Source: Cryomorphaceae bacterium (GTDB lineage: Bacteria > Bacteroidota > Bacteroidia > Flavobacteriales > Schleiferiaceae). Taken from it: a DNA stretch of 7,491 bases. The DNA is taken from assembly GCA_013911625.1 (NCBI GenBank), contig JACESW010000057.1:1-7491 (forward strand), in the 5' to 3' direction. The notes under the pieces were generated by a model. The model saw only the letters and a program-made list of their open reading frames with translations, had not been told where the DNA came from and made no database searches. How positions within the stretch are numbered: the stretch's first letter is position 1; each line of letters starts with the position of its first letter. This document shows, in pieces, positions 1 to 7,200 of this stretch. A program made the position numbers and the translations under genes.

Positions 1-791
1 CCACCTGTGTGCACACCGCCACCGCCACCGGATCCAAGATGGGTACGAAAGAAAAGGCGTTGAGAAGGCGTGTTGAATCGTAACCCCATGGAATAATTCA
101 TGTACCCGTCAATATTGCCTAATGCACCTGCCCCTAGTTGCAGTTCAGCTCCAATGGTATGAATGGTGTTTAAATACTGCCCGACACGCACACCTGCATA
201 GGCACTTTGCACCGGTTCACTGTTGCGGGAAGCATCTTCCGGCCCCAAGAACCAAAGCCCCGTGACTAATTCAAAATAGGTGGGATAATAGCTGTTATGG
301 CCGCTATATTCTATTCGATAAGGCAATACATGTGTGTAGCCAATTGATATATGATTCGATGTAATTGCCCCTGAAGGAAAATTTATGTAATTGTAGGCTA
401 CATCCACTGTCCCGTGTTTGCTCTTAACACTCATTCCCGCATACCCACGGTACATTAATCCATCACCATCTGGGGCACCTGCACCGCCTCCAGAGGCTAT
501 CGATCCACCCATATTAGCGAATACCCATGGACGTAAATATTGATACACACCTCCTGTAAATCCGAAGGCATAGAAACCACCATAAGTACCCATGACAGCA
601 CTTTGGGTCTCTAAACCGCCAGAGATAGCGGTTTTTGTTCTCGTATAATCCTTGACTAACTCGAAGCGCTGAGTCACCCACATCATGTCATTAGAGGGTT
701 CCAACGGCTCAAACATAAGGGTCATGGAAGTCCCCTGACCCATAACGTATTGATGGGCTACGACGAAAAGTAGGAGCAACAACCTGCGCAT
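1..791 (-). CDS. Exported Gly/Tyr-rich putative outer-membrane beta-barrel protein, C-terminus cut off by window edge
   Basis: The reading frame is open from an ATG at 791-789 to the left edge, giving 263 complete codons without a stop, so the gene is 3'-partial. Residues 1-19 form a signal peptide (MRRLLLLLFVVAHQYVMGQ) with likely cleavage after GQ. The rest is rich in Gly, Tyr, Phe and Trp with alternating hydrophobic/polar stretches, as in transmembrane beta-strands. Gly-rich turns lie at about residues 101-111 and 253-259. It is a paralogue of the gene just upstream (791-2149): residues about 67-160 align with residues 72-163 of that protein, sharing the order G-x-Y-x-FG, a Trp, a GGGA turn followed by DG-G, and Y-x-Y-x-x-S/P-x-G-x-I-T-S. 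Its start codon overlaps the upstream stop by one base (TGATG), which suggests translational coupling and a shared transcript. I do not recognise a named family. The barrel assignment is inference from composition and could equally be a periplasmic beta-rich protein. Confidence 0.8.
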   Translation of the reverse strand, partial: MRRLLLLLFVVAHQYVMGQGTSMTLMFEPLEPSNDMMWVTQRFELVKDYTRTKTAISGGLETQSAVMGTYGGFYAFGFTGGVYQYLRPWVFANMGGSIASGGGAGAPDGDGLMYRGYAGMSVKSKHGTVDVAYNYINFPSGAITSNHISIGYTHVLPYRIEYSGHNSYYPTYFELVTGLWFLGPEDASRNSEPVQSAYAGVRVGQYLNTIHTIGAELQLGAGALGNIDGYMNYSMGLRFNTPSQRLFFRTHLGSGGGGGVHTG

Positions 792-793
792 CA
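789..793 (-). promoter_or_regulatory. TGATG stop/start overlap (translational coupling site)
   Basis: On the minus strand the TGA stop of the 452-residue barrel gene (793-791) shares its A with the ATG of the next gene (791-789). No Shine-Dalgarno-like sequence precedes it, so re-initiation by the terminating ribosome is the likely way the downstream paralogue is translated, which would link the amounts of the two proteins. Confidence 0.8.
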
Positions 794-2149
794 GAATTGG
801 GTATTAAAAGGAATATTAAAGGTCATGCCCAATTGCCACCCATAGGTAGGAAATGCCTGAGAGGAATACACGTTGTAGATACCGCGACCTGTAATATCCC
901 AATAATCGTTTACAGGTATTTCAAAACCCGCATTGACAAAGGCTAGCGCGGCAGCACCCCATAGGTTAATTCCACCGCCTGCTCCGGCACCCACCTGCGT
1001 TTCAACAAACCATATATTTGGCTGAAGGCGCAAGCCAAACAAACCTTCCGCATAGGCACCTCTGCCGTCAGTAAAGGCCCAGTAACTCTCTCCTCTAAGC
1101 TGGACCATACCTTTTCTGTACAGTCGGAAAGCTATGCCCAGGTTTGAGAAGCCGTCTTCTCCGAGATACGTTCTGACCCCGTTTTCAATACTGAGATCCA
1201 TGGGTGCATAGCCAATTTCGTTTTGAGTACTTGTGAAATTAAAATCGGTACCCAAATGAAGGCCGATAAATGAAAAGTAGAACGGTCCGTCAAAACTTTT
1301 TAAAACTCCAGCACTTCCGCCCATAAAGTATTGGTTGTGATGGTATTGTACTTCACCTCCAGCACCATAGAGCAGTCCACCACCAGCAGGTGCTCGACCT
1401 CCGCCGCCGGTACCAAAATTCACCTCGGTTAAGAATCGCCATGCTCCAAACTGCTCCCAAAGGCCATAACCACCATAAACGTCCATATAACCGCCTAAAT
1501 CAGTCACCGCAGCAGTCAAGTAAACACTTTGATAGGTCCTGTTCTGGAAGGAACGTCCTCCTACTCCGATGAAGCCTATGTTACTGTTTCTTTCATTTAA
1601 CGAACTGTATACTGTATTCGTAAAAAGCTGTGTATGAAAGGGTTTGAGCCCCTTCTGTTTAAAATCGATTTGTTTATTGAGGCTGAAATAGGCGCTCGAA
1701 CCCGTAATCACCCCAGTACTCACGTAACTATATTGTGCACCCATACCTAATGTATAATTACCAAATCGCCTGTCTAATGTAGCTGCTGGTGTTATAAACC
1801 AACCAGAACCATCATTACTTTCAGCACCACCGCCGGTGGTATACATCAACCGAGGGTGAAAAAACCACTGATCAGTAAGCGATAACCTAGCACCGGCATG
1901 GTATCCAAAGGTGTAGTATCCAGCCCGAATACCAACCGCAGCATTATTTAATCGGATACCACCATAAATGGGTAGTGACGGATGATGAATACTTACGCCC
2001 GTACCTACAAATCCTATGGGCTCTTTGGGCGCTTCATCTACAGTGAGATAGTCAAAGTTTATTGAAGTCAATTGCGCAAATCCCTGAACTGAGCCCATTA
2101 TTAGACAAAGAATAGATAGTTTTGCCGAGATGAGGAATCTATTACGCAT
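791..2149 (-). CDS. Exported putative outer-membrane beta-barrel protein with three internal repeats (452 aa)
   Basis: I chose the ATG at 2149-2147 because it is followed directly by a signal peptide (residues 1-26, MRNRFLISAKLSILCLIMGS then VQGFAQ, cleavage after AQ). The frame stays open further upstream to 2245, but that would put 32 odd residues before the signal peptide. The mature protein is Gly/Tyr/Phe/Trp-rich, with a Phe-ending C-terminus (NTQF) as is common in outer-membrane barrels. It seems to consist of three diverged repeats of about 142-146 residues: conserved Trp at 95, 237 and 380, each 9-12 residues before a Gly-rich turn (106-108, 246-251, 387-393), and a matching Gly at 46, 192 and 338. 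The protein is a paralogue of the next gene (1-791), whose ATG overlaps this stop (TGATG). The start region overlaps the divergent gene at 2130. I find no convincing TAnnTTTG promoter on this strand within about 150 bases upstream. The specific function is unknown. Confidence 0.82.
   Translation of the reverse strand: MRNRFLISAKLSILCLIMGSVQGFAQLTSINFDYLTVDEAPKEPIGFVGTGVSIHHPSLPIYGGIRLNNAAVGIRAGYYTFGYHAGARLSLTDQWFFHPRLMYTTGGGAESNDGSGWFITPAATLDRRFGNYTLGMGAQYSYVSTGVITGSSAYFSLNKQIDFKQKGLKPFHTQLFTNTVYSSLNERNSNIGFIGVGGRSFQNRTYQSVYLTAAVTDLGGYMDVYGGYGLWEQFGAWRFLTEVNFGTGGGGRAPAGGGLLYGAGGEVQYHHNQYFMGGSAGVLKSFDGPFYFSFIGLHLGTDFNFTSTQNEIGYAPMDLSIENGVRTYLGEDGFSNLGIAFRLYRKGMVQLRGESYWAFTDGRGAYAEGLFGLRLQPNIWFVETQVGAGAGGGINLWGAAALAFVNAGFEIPVNDYWDITGRGIYNVYSSQAFPTYGWQLGMTFNIPFNTQF
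2117..2124 (+). promoter_or_regulatory. Possible -7 promoter element (TAGTTTTG) for the small exported protein
   Basis: TAGTTTTG matches the Bacteroidota -7 consensus TAnnTTTG and ends 5 bases before the ATG at 2130. If used, transcription would begin at or within a base or two of the start codon, giving a leaderless or nearly leaderless mRNA. No TTG is present at the expected -33 position (about 2094-2099), and the box lies inside the signal-peptide codons of the opposite gene, so a chance match is quite possible. Confidence 0.3.
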
Positions 2150-2549
2150 TGTATTGGTAGGCTTTTGCTGGTTGGTTAGTACGCAAGTTAACGCACAATC
2201 GCATTCTGACTCTACAGAGGTTTCTGAAATAGTAGTTTTTACCACACGCGGTATTAACGCATCAGGTGCACGTTATCACATCGACGGTTGTCGATATTTG
2301 AAAAACGGGCAAATTCATATTGATGAACGCATTGCTCTTCAACGTGGTCTGTTGCCCTGCAGTGTTTGTCTTCCCGAGCGAACATCTGACTTGCCCTACT
2401 TACGTGAGAAGAAAGTTGTAAAGAAGAAAGCAGTTTTCAGAAAGTGTGGATTCAAAACAGCTAGTGGTGCAAAATGCGAACGTGAGGCAATACCAGATAG
2501 CAGGTATTGTGAACTACACAAAACAAGAACCAAAAAGAAAAAGCGCTAA
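2130..2549 (+). CDS. Small exported protein with two putative zinc-binding Cys/His motifs (139 aa)
   Basis: The ATG at 2130 begins a clean signal peptide (residues 1-23, MRNLLRIVLVGFCWLVSTQV then NAQ), so the mature protein of about 116 residues should act outside the cytoplasm. Motif 1 (residues 49-82) has the form YH-x3-C-x-YL ... A-x3-G-x2-PC-x2-C-x-P, with H50, C54, C77 and C80 as likely metal ligands. This pattern is familiar from the tails of secreted nucleases and other surface proteins. Motif 2 (residues 104-130) has C106, C116, C127 and H130 in the pattern C-G-x-T-x-SG-x2-C-x-R ... S-x-YC-x2-H, similar to short domains of unknown function also found next to nuclease-like domains in Bacteroidota. 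A Lys-rich linker (94-100) and a Lys/Arg tail (131-139) make the C-terminal half very basic, which would suit nucleic acid or polyanion binding. No catalytic domain is visible. The gene overlaps the start of the divergent barrel gene by 20 bases and is followed by a hairpin terminator. Confidence 0.82.
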   Translation: MRNLLRIVLVGFCWLVSTQVNAQSHSDSTEVSEIVVFTTRGINASGARYHIDGCRYLKNGQIHIDERIALQRGLLPCSVCLPERTSDLPYLREKKVVKKKAVFRKCGFKTASGAKCEREAIPDSRYCELHKTRTKKKKR

Positions 2550-2563
2550 CGTATATAAAGAAG

Positions 2564-2592
2564 AAGCCCCCGGATTTCTCCGAGGGCTTTTC
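2564..2592 (+). terminator. Rho-independent terminator, probably bidirectional
   Basis: An 11-pair stem with one C/A mismatch (2564-2574 pairs with 2579-2589) closes on a TTTC loop and is followed by TTTTC on the plus strand. It begins 14 bases after the stop of the small exported protein gene. Read on the minus strand, the same stem begins 10 bases after the CCA end of the tRNA-Asp gene and is followed by CTTCTTCTTT, so it probably ends both converging transcripts. Confidence 0.82.
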
Positions 2593-2599
2593 TAATTGT

Positions 2600-2676
2600 T
2601 GGCGATCCGGACGAGACTCGAACTCGCGACCCCAAGCGTGACAGGCTTGTATTCTAACCAACTGAACTACCGGACC
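2600..2676 (-). tRNA. trnD: tRNA-Asp (anticodon GUC)
   Basis: A full 77-base cloverleaf is visible on the minus strand. The acceptor stem GGTCCGG pairs with CCGGATC (one G-U pair at 2-71), with discriminator G73 and an encoded CCA end at 2602-2600. The D arm contains GTTCAGTTGGTTAGAAT. The anticodon stem CAAGC/GCTTG encloses the loop CTGTCAC with anticodon GTC at 2642-2640, and the T arm contains GTTCGAGTC. G73 and GUC are the main identity elements of aspartate tRNA, and the core is nearly the same as E. coli tRNA-Asp. It is a single-gene unit with its own promoter upstream and a shared terminator downstream. Confidence 0.98.
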
Positions 2677-2694
2677 GTGCTTCAATTGCGGTTG

Positions 2695-2724
2695 CAAATG
2701 TAACGGCTATTTTCATTTTTGCAA
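2695..2724 (-). promoter_or_regulatory. Bacteroidota-type promoter of tRNA-Asp
   Basis: On the minus strand there is TTG (2724-2722), then exactly 19 bases, then TACATTTG (2702-2695). This fits the known Bacteroidota primary sigma consensus TTG-N19-TAnnTTTG completely. Transcription should start near 2690, giving a leader of about 14 bases before the mature tRNA 5' end at 2676, to be removed by RNase P. This is the best promoter in the window and a strong support for the phylum. Confidence 0.85.
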
Positions 2725-2898
2725 TAGTTAGGACTCAAAAATTTGAAAAAAACTTAGTGCTCAAACTAGGGTCAGTGACGCTCTTTATTGAACTACTTAC
2801 TTTTCAACATATTAGAGTATTGAATCTCTTTTCCCGTCTAGCATAGGACGGTCTCGATGCTCTATGTAAGGATGTTAAGAATCTTTCGTCTGAAGACT

Positions 2899-2928
2899 TT
2901 CTTAGCTCCTTAAAGCTTCTTAGGTTTG
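2899..2928 (+). promoter_or_regulatory. Probable Bacteroidota-type promoter of the nucleotidyltransferase/phosphatase gene
   Basis: TAGGTTTG at 2921-2928 is a full match to the TAnnTTTG -7 box. TTTC at 2898-2901 stands 19 bases upstream, one base away from the usual TTTG -33 element. Transcription would then start near 2933 and leave a leader of about 11 bases before the ATG at 2944. This also decides the start of the gene: an in-frame TTG at 2926 lies within the box and so would not be on the mRNA. Confidence 0.55.
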
Positions 2929-2943
2929 AGCAAACATCTAACT

Positions 2944-4236
2944 ATGAAGGTAGCACTCATTCTTGCCGGTGGTAAAGGAACTCGTCTTGCACAAATCAGA
3001 GACGATATTCCCAAGCCTATGATGCCAGTTCTCGGCAAGCCCATCCTTGAGTATCAAATCAACCTTCTAAGAGACCACGGCTTTACCGATGTTTGGCTCA
3101 TTGTCAACCATTTATACCATCACATTGAAGATCATTTTGGAAAGGGAGAAGCCTTTGGAATACGAATACACTATTACGTAGAACCAACTCCGTTAGGAAC
3201 GGTGGGTGGTGTAAAAGCCCTACAGGAGCATTTGACGGAGCCGTTCATTGTCCTCTACGGTGATGTAATGATGAATATGGATTTACATCGACTATTTGCT
3301 TTTCACCAAGCGAAAGGTGCGGATGCTACGTTAGTCGTTCACCCGAATGATCATCCTTACGATAGTGATCTGCTCGATGTTGATGAAAACGAAAAGGTTT
3401 GTGCCTTTTACGCGAAGCCGCACCCTGAAGGCCTTGTTTACAGAAATCTAGTCAATGCGGCGGCATATGTTTTTAACCCCGTGGTTTTAGAACATCTTGA
3501 AGAAGGCGTTAAAGCCGATTTTGGAAAAGACATCTTCCCTACCCTTCACGAAAGATTAAATGTTTATGCCTATAATACACCTGAGTATCTCAAAGACATG
3601 GGAACTCCGGACCGATTAGAAAAGGTAGAACAAGCTATTTCCTCTGGTAAGGTTGCTGCACGAAACTTAAACAGGCCCCAAAAGTGTGTATACCTAGATA
3701 GAGATGGAGTAATTAATATAGATACTGATCTCATTCATAGACCTGAGGACCTTGAATTGTATCCGTACGCAGCCGATTGTATCAAGAAGTTGAACAAGCT
3801 TGGTTATCTCGTAGTTGTAGTCACAAACCAAAGCGTTATTGCGCGAGGGCTGTGTTCTATCGAAGAATTGGGCAACATTCATAAAAAGATGGAGACTCAA
3901 TTGGGTGAGCAAGGCGCCTTTGTCGAGGCGATTTACTTCTGTCCGCACCACCCACACGGCGGTTTTGAAGGTGAAGTTCCAGAATACAAGATTCCGTGTG
4001 AATGCCGGAAACCTTCGCCAGGCATGCTCTTGGCTGCAAAGGATAGGTTCAATATTGATTTAGCGCAAAGCTTTCTAGTCGGTGATTCACCAAGAGACAT
4101 CGAAGCCGGTCAGAATGCTGGAGTAACCACCATTCGAGTTAAGACTGGACATGGATTAAAGCCGCATACTGCTGTACCTGATCACTACGTAGATTCACTC
4201 GTTGAGGCCGTTGCTCTCATCGAAGCACAGGGCTAA
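2944..4236 (+). CDS. gmhB: Bifunctional sugar-1-phosphate nucleotidyltransferase / D-glycero-D-manno-heptose-1,7-bisphosphate 7-phosphatase (430 aa)
   Basis: The protein joins two cytoplasmic enzymes. Residues 1 to about 238 are a nucleotidyltransferase: P-loop-like LAGGKGTRL (7-15), KP (24-25), PLGTVGG (83-89) and metal-binding Asp107 in YGDVMMNMD. Residues about 247-428 are a HAD-IIIA phosphatase of the GmhB type: DRDGVIN with nucleophile Asp252 and Asp254, TNQS (294-297), Lys356 in RKPSPG, and GDSPRD with Asp381/Asp385. The GmhB zinc loop is complete (C333, H335, C352, C354). GmhB removes the 7-phosphate from heptose-1,7-bisphosphate, and the next enzyme transfers a nucleotide to the resulting heptose-1-phosphate. 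The N-terminal half is therefore probably HddC-like (GDP-heptose), but another sugar phosphate (mannose, glucose) cannot be excluded. I chose ATG 2944 because it starts directly at the first beta-strand (MKVALILAGG); an in-frame TTG at 2926 overlaps the promoter. The last 4 bases overlap the convergent tamB-like gene. Confidence 0.88.
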   Translation: MKVALILAGGKGTRLAQIRDDIPKPMMPVLGKPILEYQINLLRDHGFTDVWLIVNHLYHHIEDHFGKGEAFGIRIHYYVEPTPLGTVGGVKALQEHLTEPFIVLYGDVMMNMDLHRLFAFHQAKGADATLVVHPNDHPYDSDLLDVDENEKVCAFYAKPHPEGLVYRNLVNAAAYVFNPVVLEHLEEGVKADFGKDIFPTLHERLNVYAYNTPEYLKDMGTPDRLEKVEQAISSGKVAARNLNRPQKCVYLDRDGVINIDTDLIHRPEDLELYPYAADCIKKLNKLGYLVVVVTNQSVIARGLCSIEELGNIHKKMETQLGEQGAFVEAIYFCPHHPHGGFEGEVPEYKIPCECRKPSPGMLLAAKDRFNIDLAQSFLVGDSPRDIEAGQNAGVTTIRVKTGHGLKPHTAVPDHYVDSLVEAVALIEAQG

Positions 4237-7200
4237 TCTTTTAGTACTGATTCAAATTCCTTTTGAAATAAGATCCCTACACCTTGTGTGTAAGGACCCG
4301 AATTTTGCATGAGAGGATCGTTACGATTGCTTCTGTTAAACGCTCTGAGTTTGATTCTTCCGTCCTTAGTCAAGGAGTATATCACCTCCGTATCACCAAG
4401 TAAAAGTGTCGACGCGCCGGATTGACCAATAGGAATATCCAAAGAAGAATTTATGCTCAGTCTACCGTCAAGGAAGTCTTTACCGAGACCGAGATTCAAA
4501 TTATTCTGGTTCGTCCCTAATACCTCATATGGATTGGTACCACTTGTATAGTCCAATTCTAAGTCGACATATGAACCAATTCCTGCTGCCAGCCAGCTTC
4601 CAAATTCACTAACGAGTAATTCCGACGTGTTTCTGCTTACAGAACCACTAAAGTCAAAGCCCTCCTGTACGGCTAAATCTTGCTGGTAGAATTCACCTAA
4701 GAGCAGCAATGAAAATGCTTGATAATTCATAGCATCCTCGCTTAAAAAGTGCCTCTGAAGTTCCTCCAAATAACTTGCTGGCGCATTTGGCAAATCCACT
4801 GTAAACGCAATGTCAGGGTTCATCAAGGCGCCGCTAAGGTTAATAATCAAATCAACATTGACATTCTCGTTGTTGTAATTCGCATTTGAGACCAAGCCTT
4901 GCAGGTCGGTGGAAAGAGAATATTTCGCGTCAATATTTACTTGCGCCTCATATAGGTCACCACTCCATAAAATGGTGCCACCAGGTATAATCTCAAAAGG
5001 CTTATTAATAATATTCTGCAGCGTAAATAGATAATCACCAGAAACCAGCGTATACAATCCATATAACTCAAGGCTTTCGTCTTCTAATATTTTAAGACGC
5101 ATATTGCCGCTTCCGCGCGCCTTGATTACATCGCCTAATACTTCATCAAGTACGAGCTCCACATCAGCATTTGGCGTTGCTTCAATGGCGATATCCGTAG
5201 TGAAATATTCCAGCTCTTGAACAAAAACACTATCTGCTGTAGGCAGTCCAGCATCACTAAAACGAATGTAGCTTGGCATTTCAACCGCAGTTGGGTTATC
5301 CAAAGGAATCTTAAAGTTAGTACCGTCTTTTGTAGCTACGGCAAGGTCTAAATGCAACTGTTCCAAAGGTCCTTCTAGTACGAGGTCCCCCTCTACTACT
5401 GCAGTACCGTAAAAGTAGCCGTCGATATTTCTGCTTAAATCAACCGCTCGTATACTATCACTATGGAGTTTTAGGTCAAATACTAAACTATCGAACCGAT
5501 TGTGATGAATACCGCCAAAGACTATTGCAGTTGTACTGTCCTTCGGCGCATAGAATTTAGCAGTGTCTAGGATAATTTCATCTTCTGTAATAACCAATTC
5601 AACGGGCTCAGAAGCGCTTAATTCAGCGCCAACTATAGGCACAAAAAAATGACCGTCGCGCATGGTAAACGCACCGTTCAATGTGTATGCTTCCAGTGGA
5701 CCGTACCATTCGAATCCACCTTGAAGCGTACCACTGAATTCATCTAGAACACCATTAAACAGTGGGTTAAATGGATCGACAGCAAGTTCATCTATACTTG
5801 CTCTTACATCAACTTCCTGTGTTGTGAAATCGTATCCCCCACTAAAGGAAAAGGAACTGGATGTACCTTGGCGCAATTGGCCGAATGCACTTAAACGTGT
5901 TAAGTCTTCAACTTCGGCATTCGCCGTAAACCGACCGTATTCATATTTATTTAAACCAAAATCGTCAACTTCAATCTGTCCTTTTATTAACGGTCGGAAG
6001 AATGAATCTTTCAACGTTAATTGTGCATTCCATGTACCAGAAAACAACGCCTCTGGTGTGCGAAATAGGTAATTCACCACCTTTGAGTTAAAACCTTCTA
6101 GACCGAGCTCAATCTCAGGATCGTCGGTATCAAATAGTTGACCGTCAAGTACGAAGCTACCGTCTTCGCCAGCGAGAATTAAAGAATCCACATTTAATTG
6201 CGCATTTTGCCATTGAAGGTGGGCAGTATCTGAGAGTGCAAACTGCGATTCCCCAATGTTGAAAGCTGCAGCAGTAATACCTGCCTCCCCGCTTAGTAGA
6301 GATCCTTCCAAAAGTATCTTACTAGGGATAGAATCTTCTACAACACCTGAGAACTGGATTCTCTTTGGCCCAACAATTCCGTTCGAACTGAGGTTCACCT
6401 TCGCAAAGTTCCAAGTGTCAAATTTCAGTTTATCAGCTTTTAGCGTGGTATTATGAACACCTTGTGTTTGGGAAGAGGCCAAGACGATATCCTTTCCGCT
6501 ATTGTTTTCGTAGGATGCTTCAGGAATGAACATAGTCGTGGACCACATTTTACGTGTACCATTATACTTCCCAAAGATGTGTGTATCCTCACTGATGAAT
6601 ACATCAAGGTGTATGAGATCTGCTAGCCAACCTATATTGCCTGCTTGAATATCAAATTTAAATACCGCTTGTGGCCATAGTTCTTGCTCTTGTACGATGA
6701 TATCCTGAAATACATGGGAGGCAACCTTTGAAAAATCTGTGAAATCCCAATCCCCATTGACTGAAAAATCAAGTACATCACTTGATAGCACTAAGCTTCG
6801 ACTCTTTCCACCTAAAACATGAGTCAAGGACAATTCTCGTAGGAAAATAACGTCTTCAGGCCGCATTAAAACGACATCTTGGAGTAAAACAGAGCCTAAT
6901 CCCTCGTCAGTAAAATTAATATTTGCTGTGGCTGTTAATCGCTGTCCAGTGTCTAGGGGATCAACCAATCCTAAATCGATTGTGTTCAATTGCCCAGAAA
7001 TACTGTTGAGCGTTCCTACACGACTGTAATTCAATTCGATATCGCACTTTGAATCAAGTGAACTAAGCCAGAGCGAATCTTTATTTTGTCGGTGTTCAAA
7101 GCGTGCATTCAACCCCTTGACCTTCATACCGTTGGAACGTATTTCGGGAAGAGCCGCTAATATTTCAAAGTCGTCCCCATCGATTACTGCGCTTATATTG

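Larger units (their letters stand above)
2677..2943. other. Intergenic region between tRNA-Asp and the heptose enzyme gene
   Basis: This 267-base AT-rich stretch separates two divergent transcription units. Its left part is the tRNA promoter and its right end a probable promoter for the plus-strand gene. Between them (about 2725-2895) I see no convincing gene. There is a modest imperfect hairpin at 2834-2851 (CCGTCTA against TAGGACGG with one bulged G and a GCA loop) that lacks a T-run. The length leaves room for a 5' regulatory site or small RNA, but nothing identifies one. Confidence 0.55.

Noticed and set aside
13..31. Repetitive CCGCCACCGCCACCGG tract as a microsatellite or repeat element
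   Set aside because: It encodes the Gly-rich turn (residues 253-259) of the left-edge gene, and the paralogue has a similar Gly turn, so it is coding sequence.
1390..1572. Short plus-strand open frame opposite the barrel gene
   Set aside because: It lies entirely antisense to a well-supported gene and has no recognisable features.
2150..2245. An upstream extension of the minus-strand barrel gene to a start at 2245 (484 residues)
   Set aside because: It would place 32 residues, including several Cys, before an ordinary signal peptide; the ATG at 2149 starts directly at that signal peptide.
2461..2697. Open frame of 78 codons on the minus strand
   Set aside because: It runs through the tRNA-Asp gene and the terminator and then antisense to the small exported protein gene; the composition is not protein-like.
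2834..2851. Hairpin as a terminator or riboswitch
   Set aside because: The stem is only 5-7 pairs with a bulge, has no T-run after it and matches no riboswitch core that I know.
2926..2943. TTG start giving a 436-residue heptose enzyme
   Set aside because: The TTG is the end of a TAnnTTTG promoter box, and the fold begins at the ATG at 2944 with MKVALILAGG.
3694..4063. Three short open frames (3694-3957 and 3857-4039 minus, 3839-4063 plus) within the phosphatase domain
   Set aside because: They are alternative-frame shadows of the conserved HAD motifs, with no start signals or protein-like composition.
5824..6456. Two plus-strand open frames (5824-6072, 6256-6456) opposite the tamB-like gene
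   Set aside because: They are antisense shadows of a long, well-supported gene.
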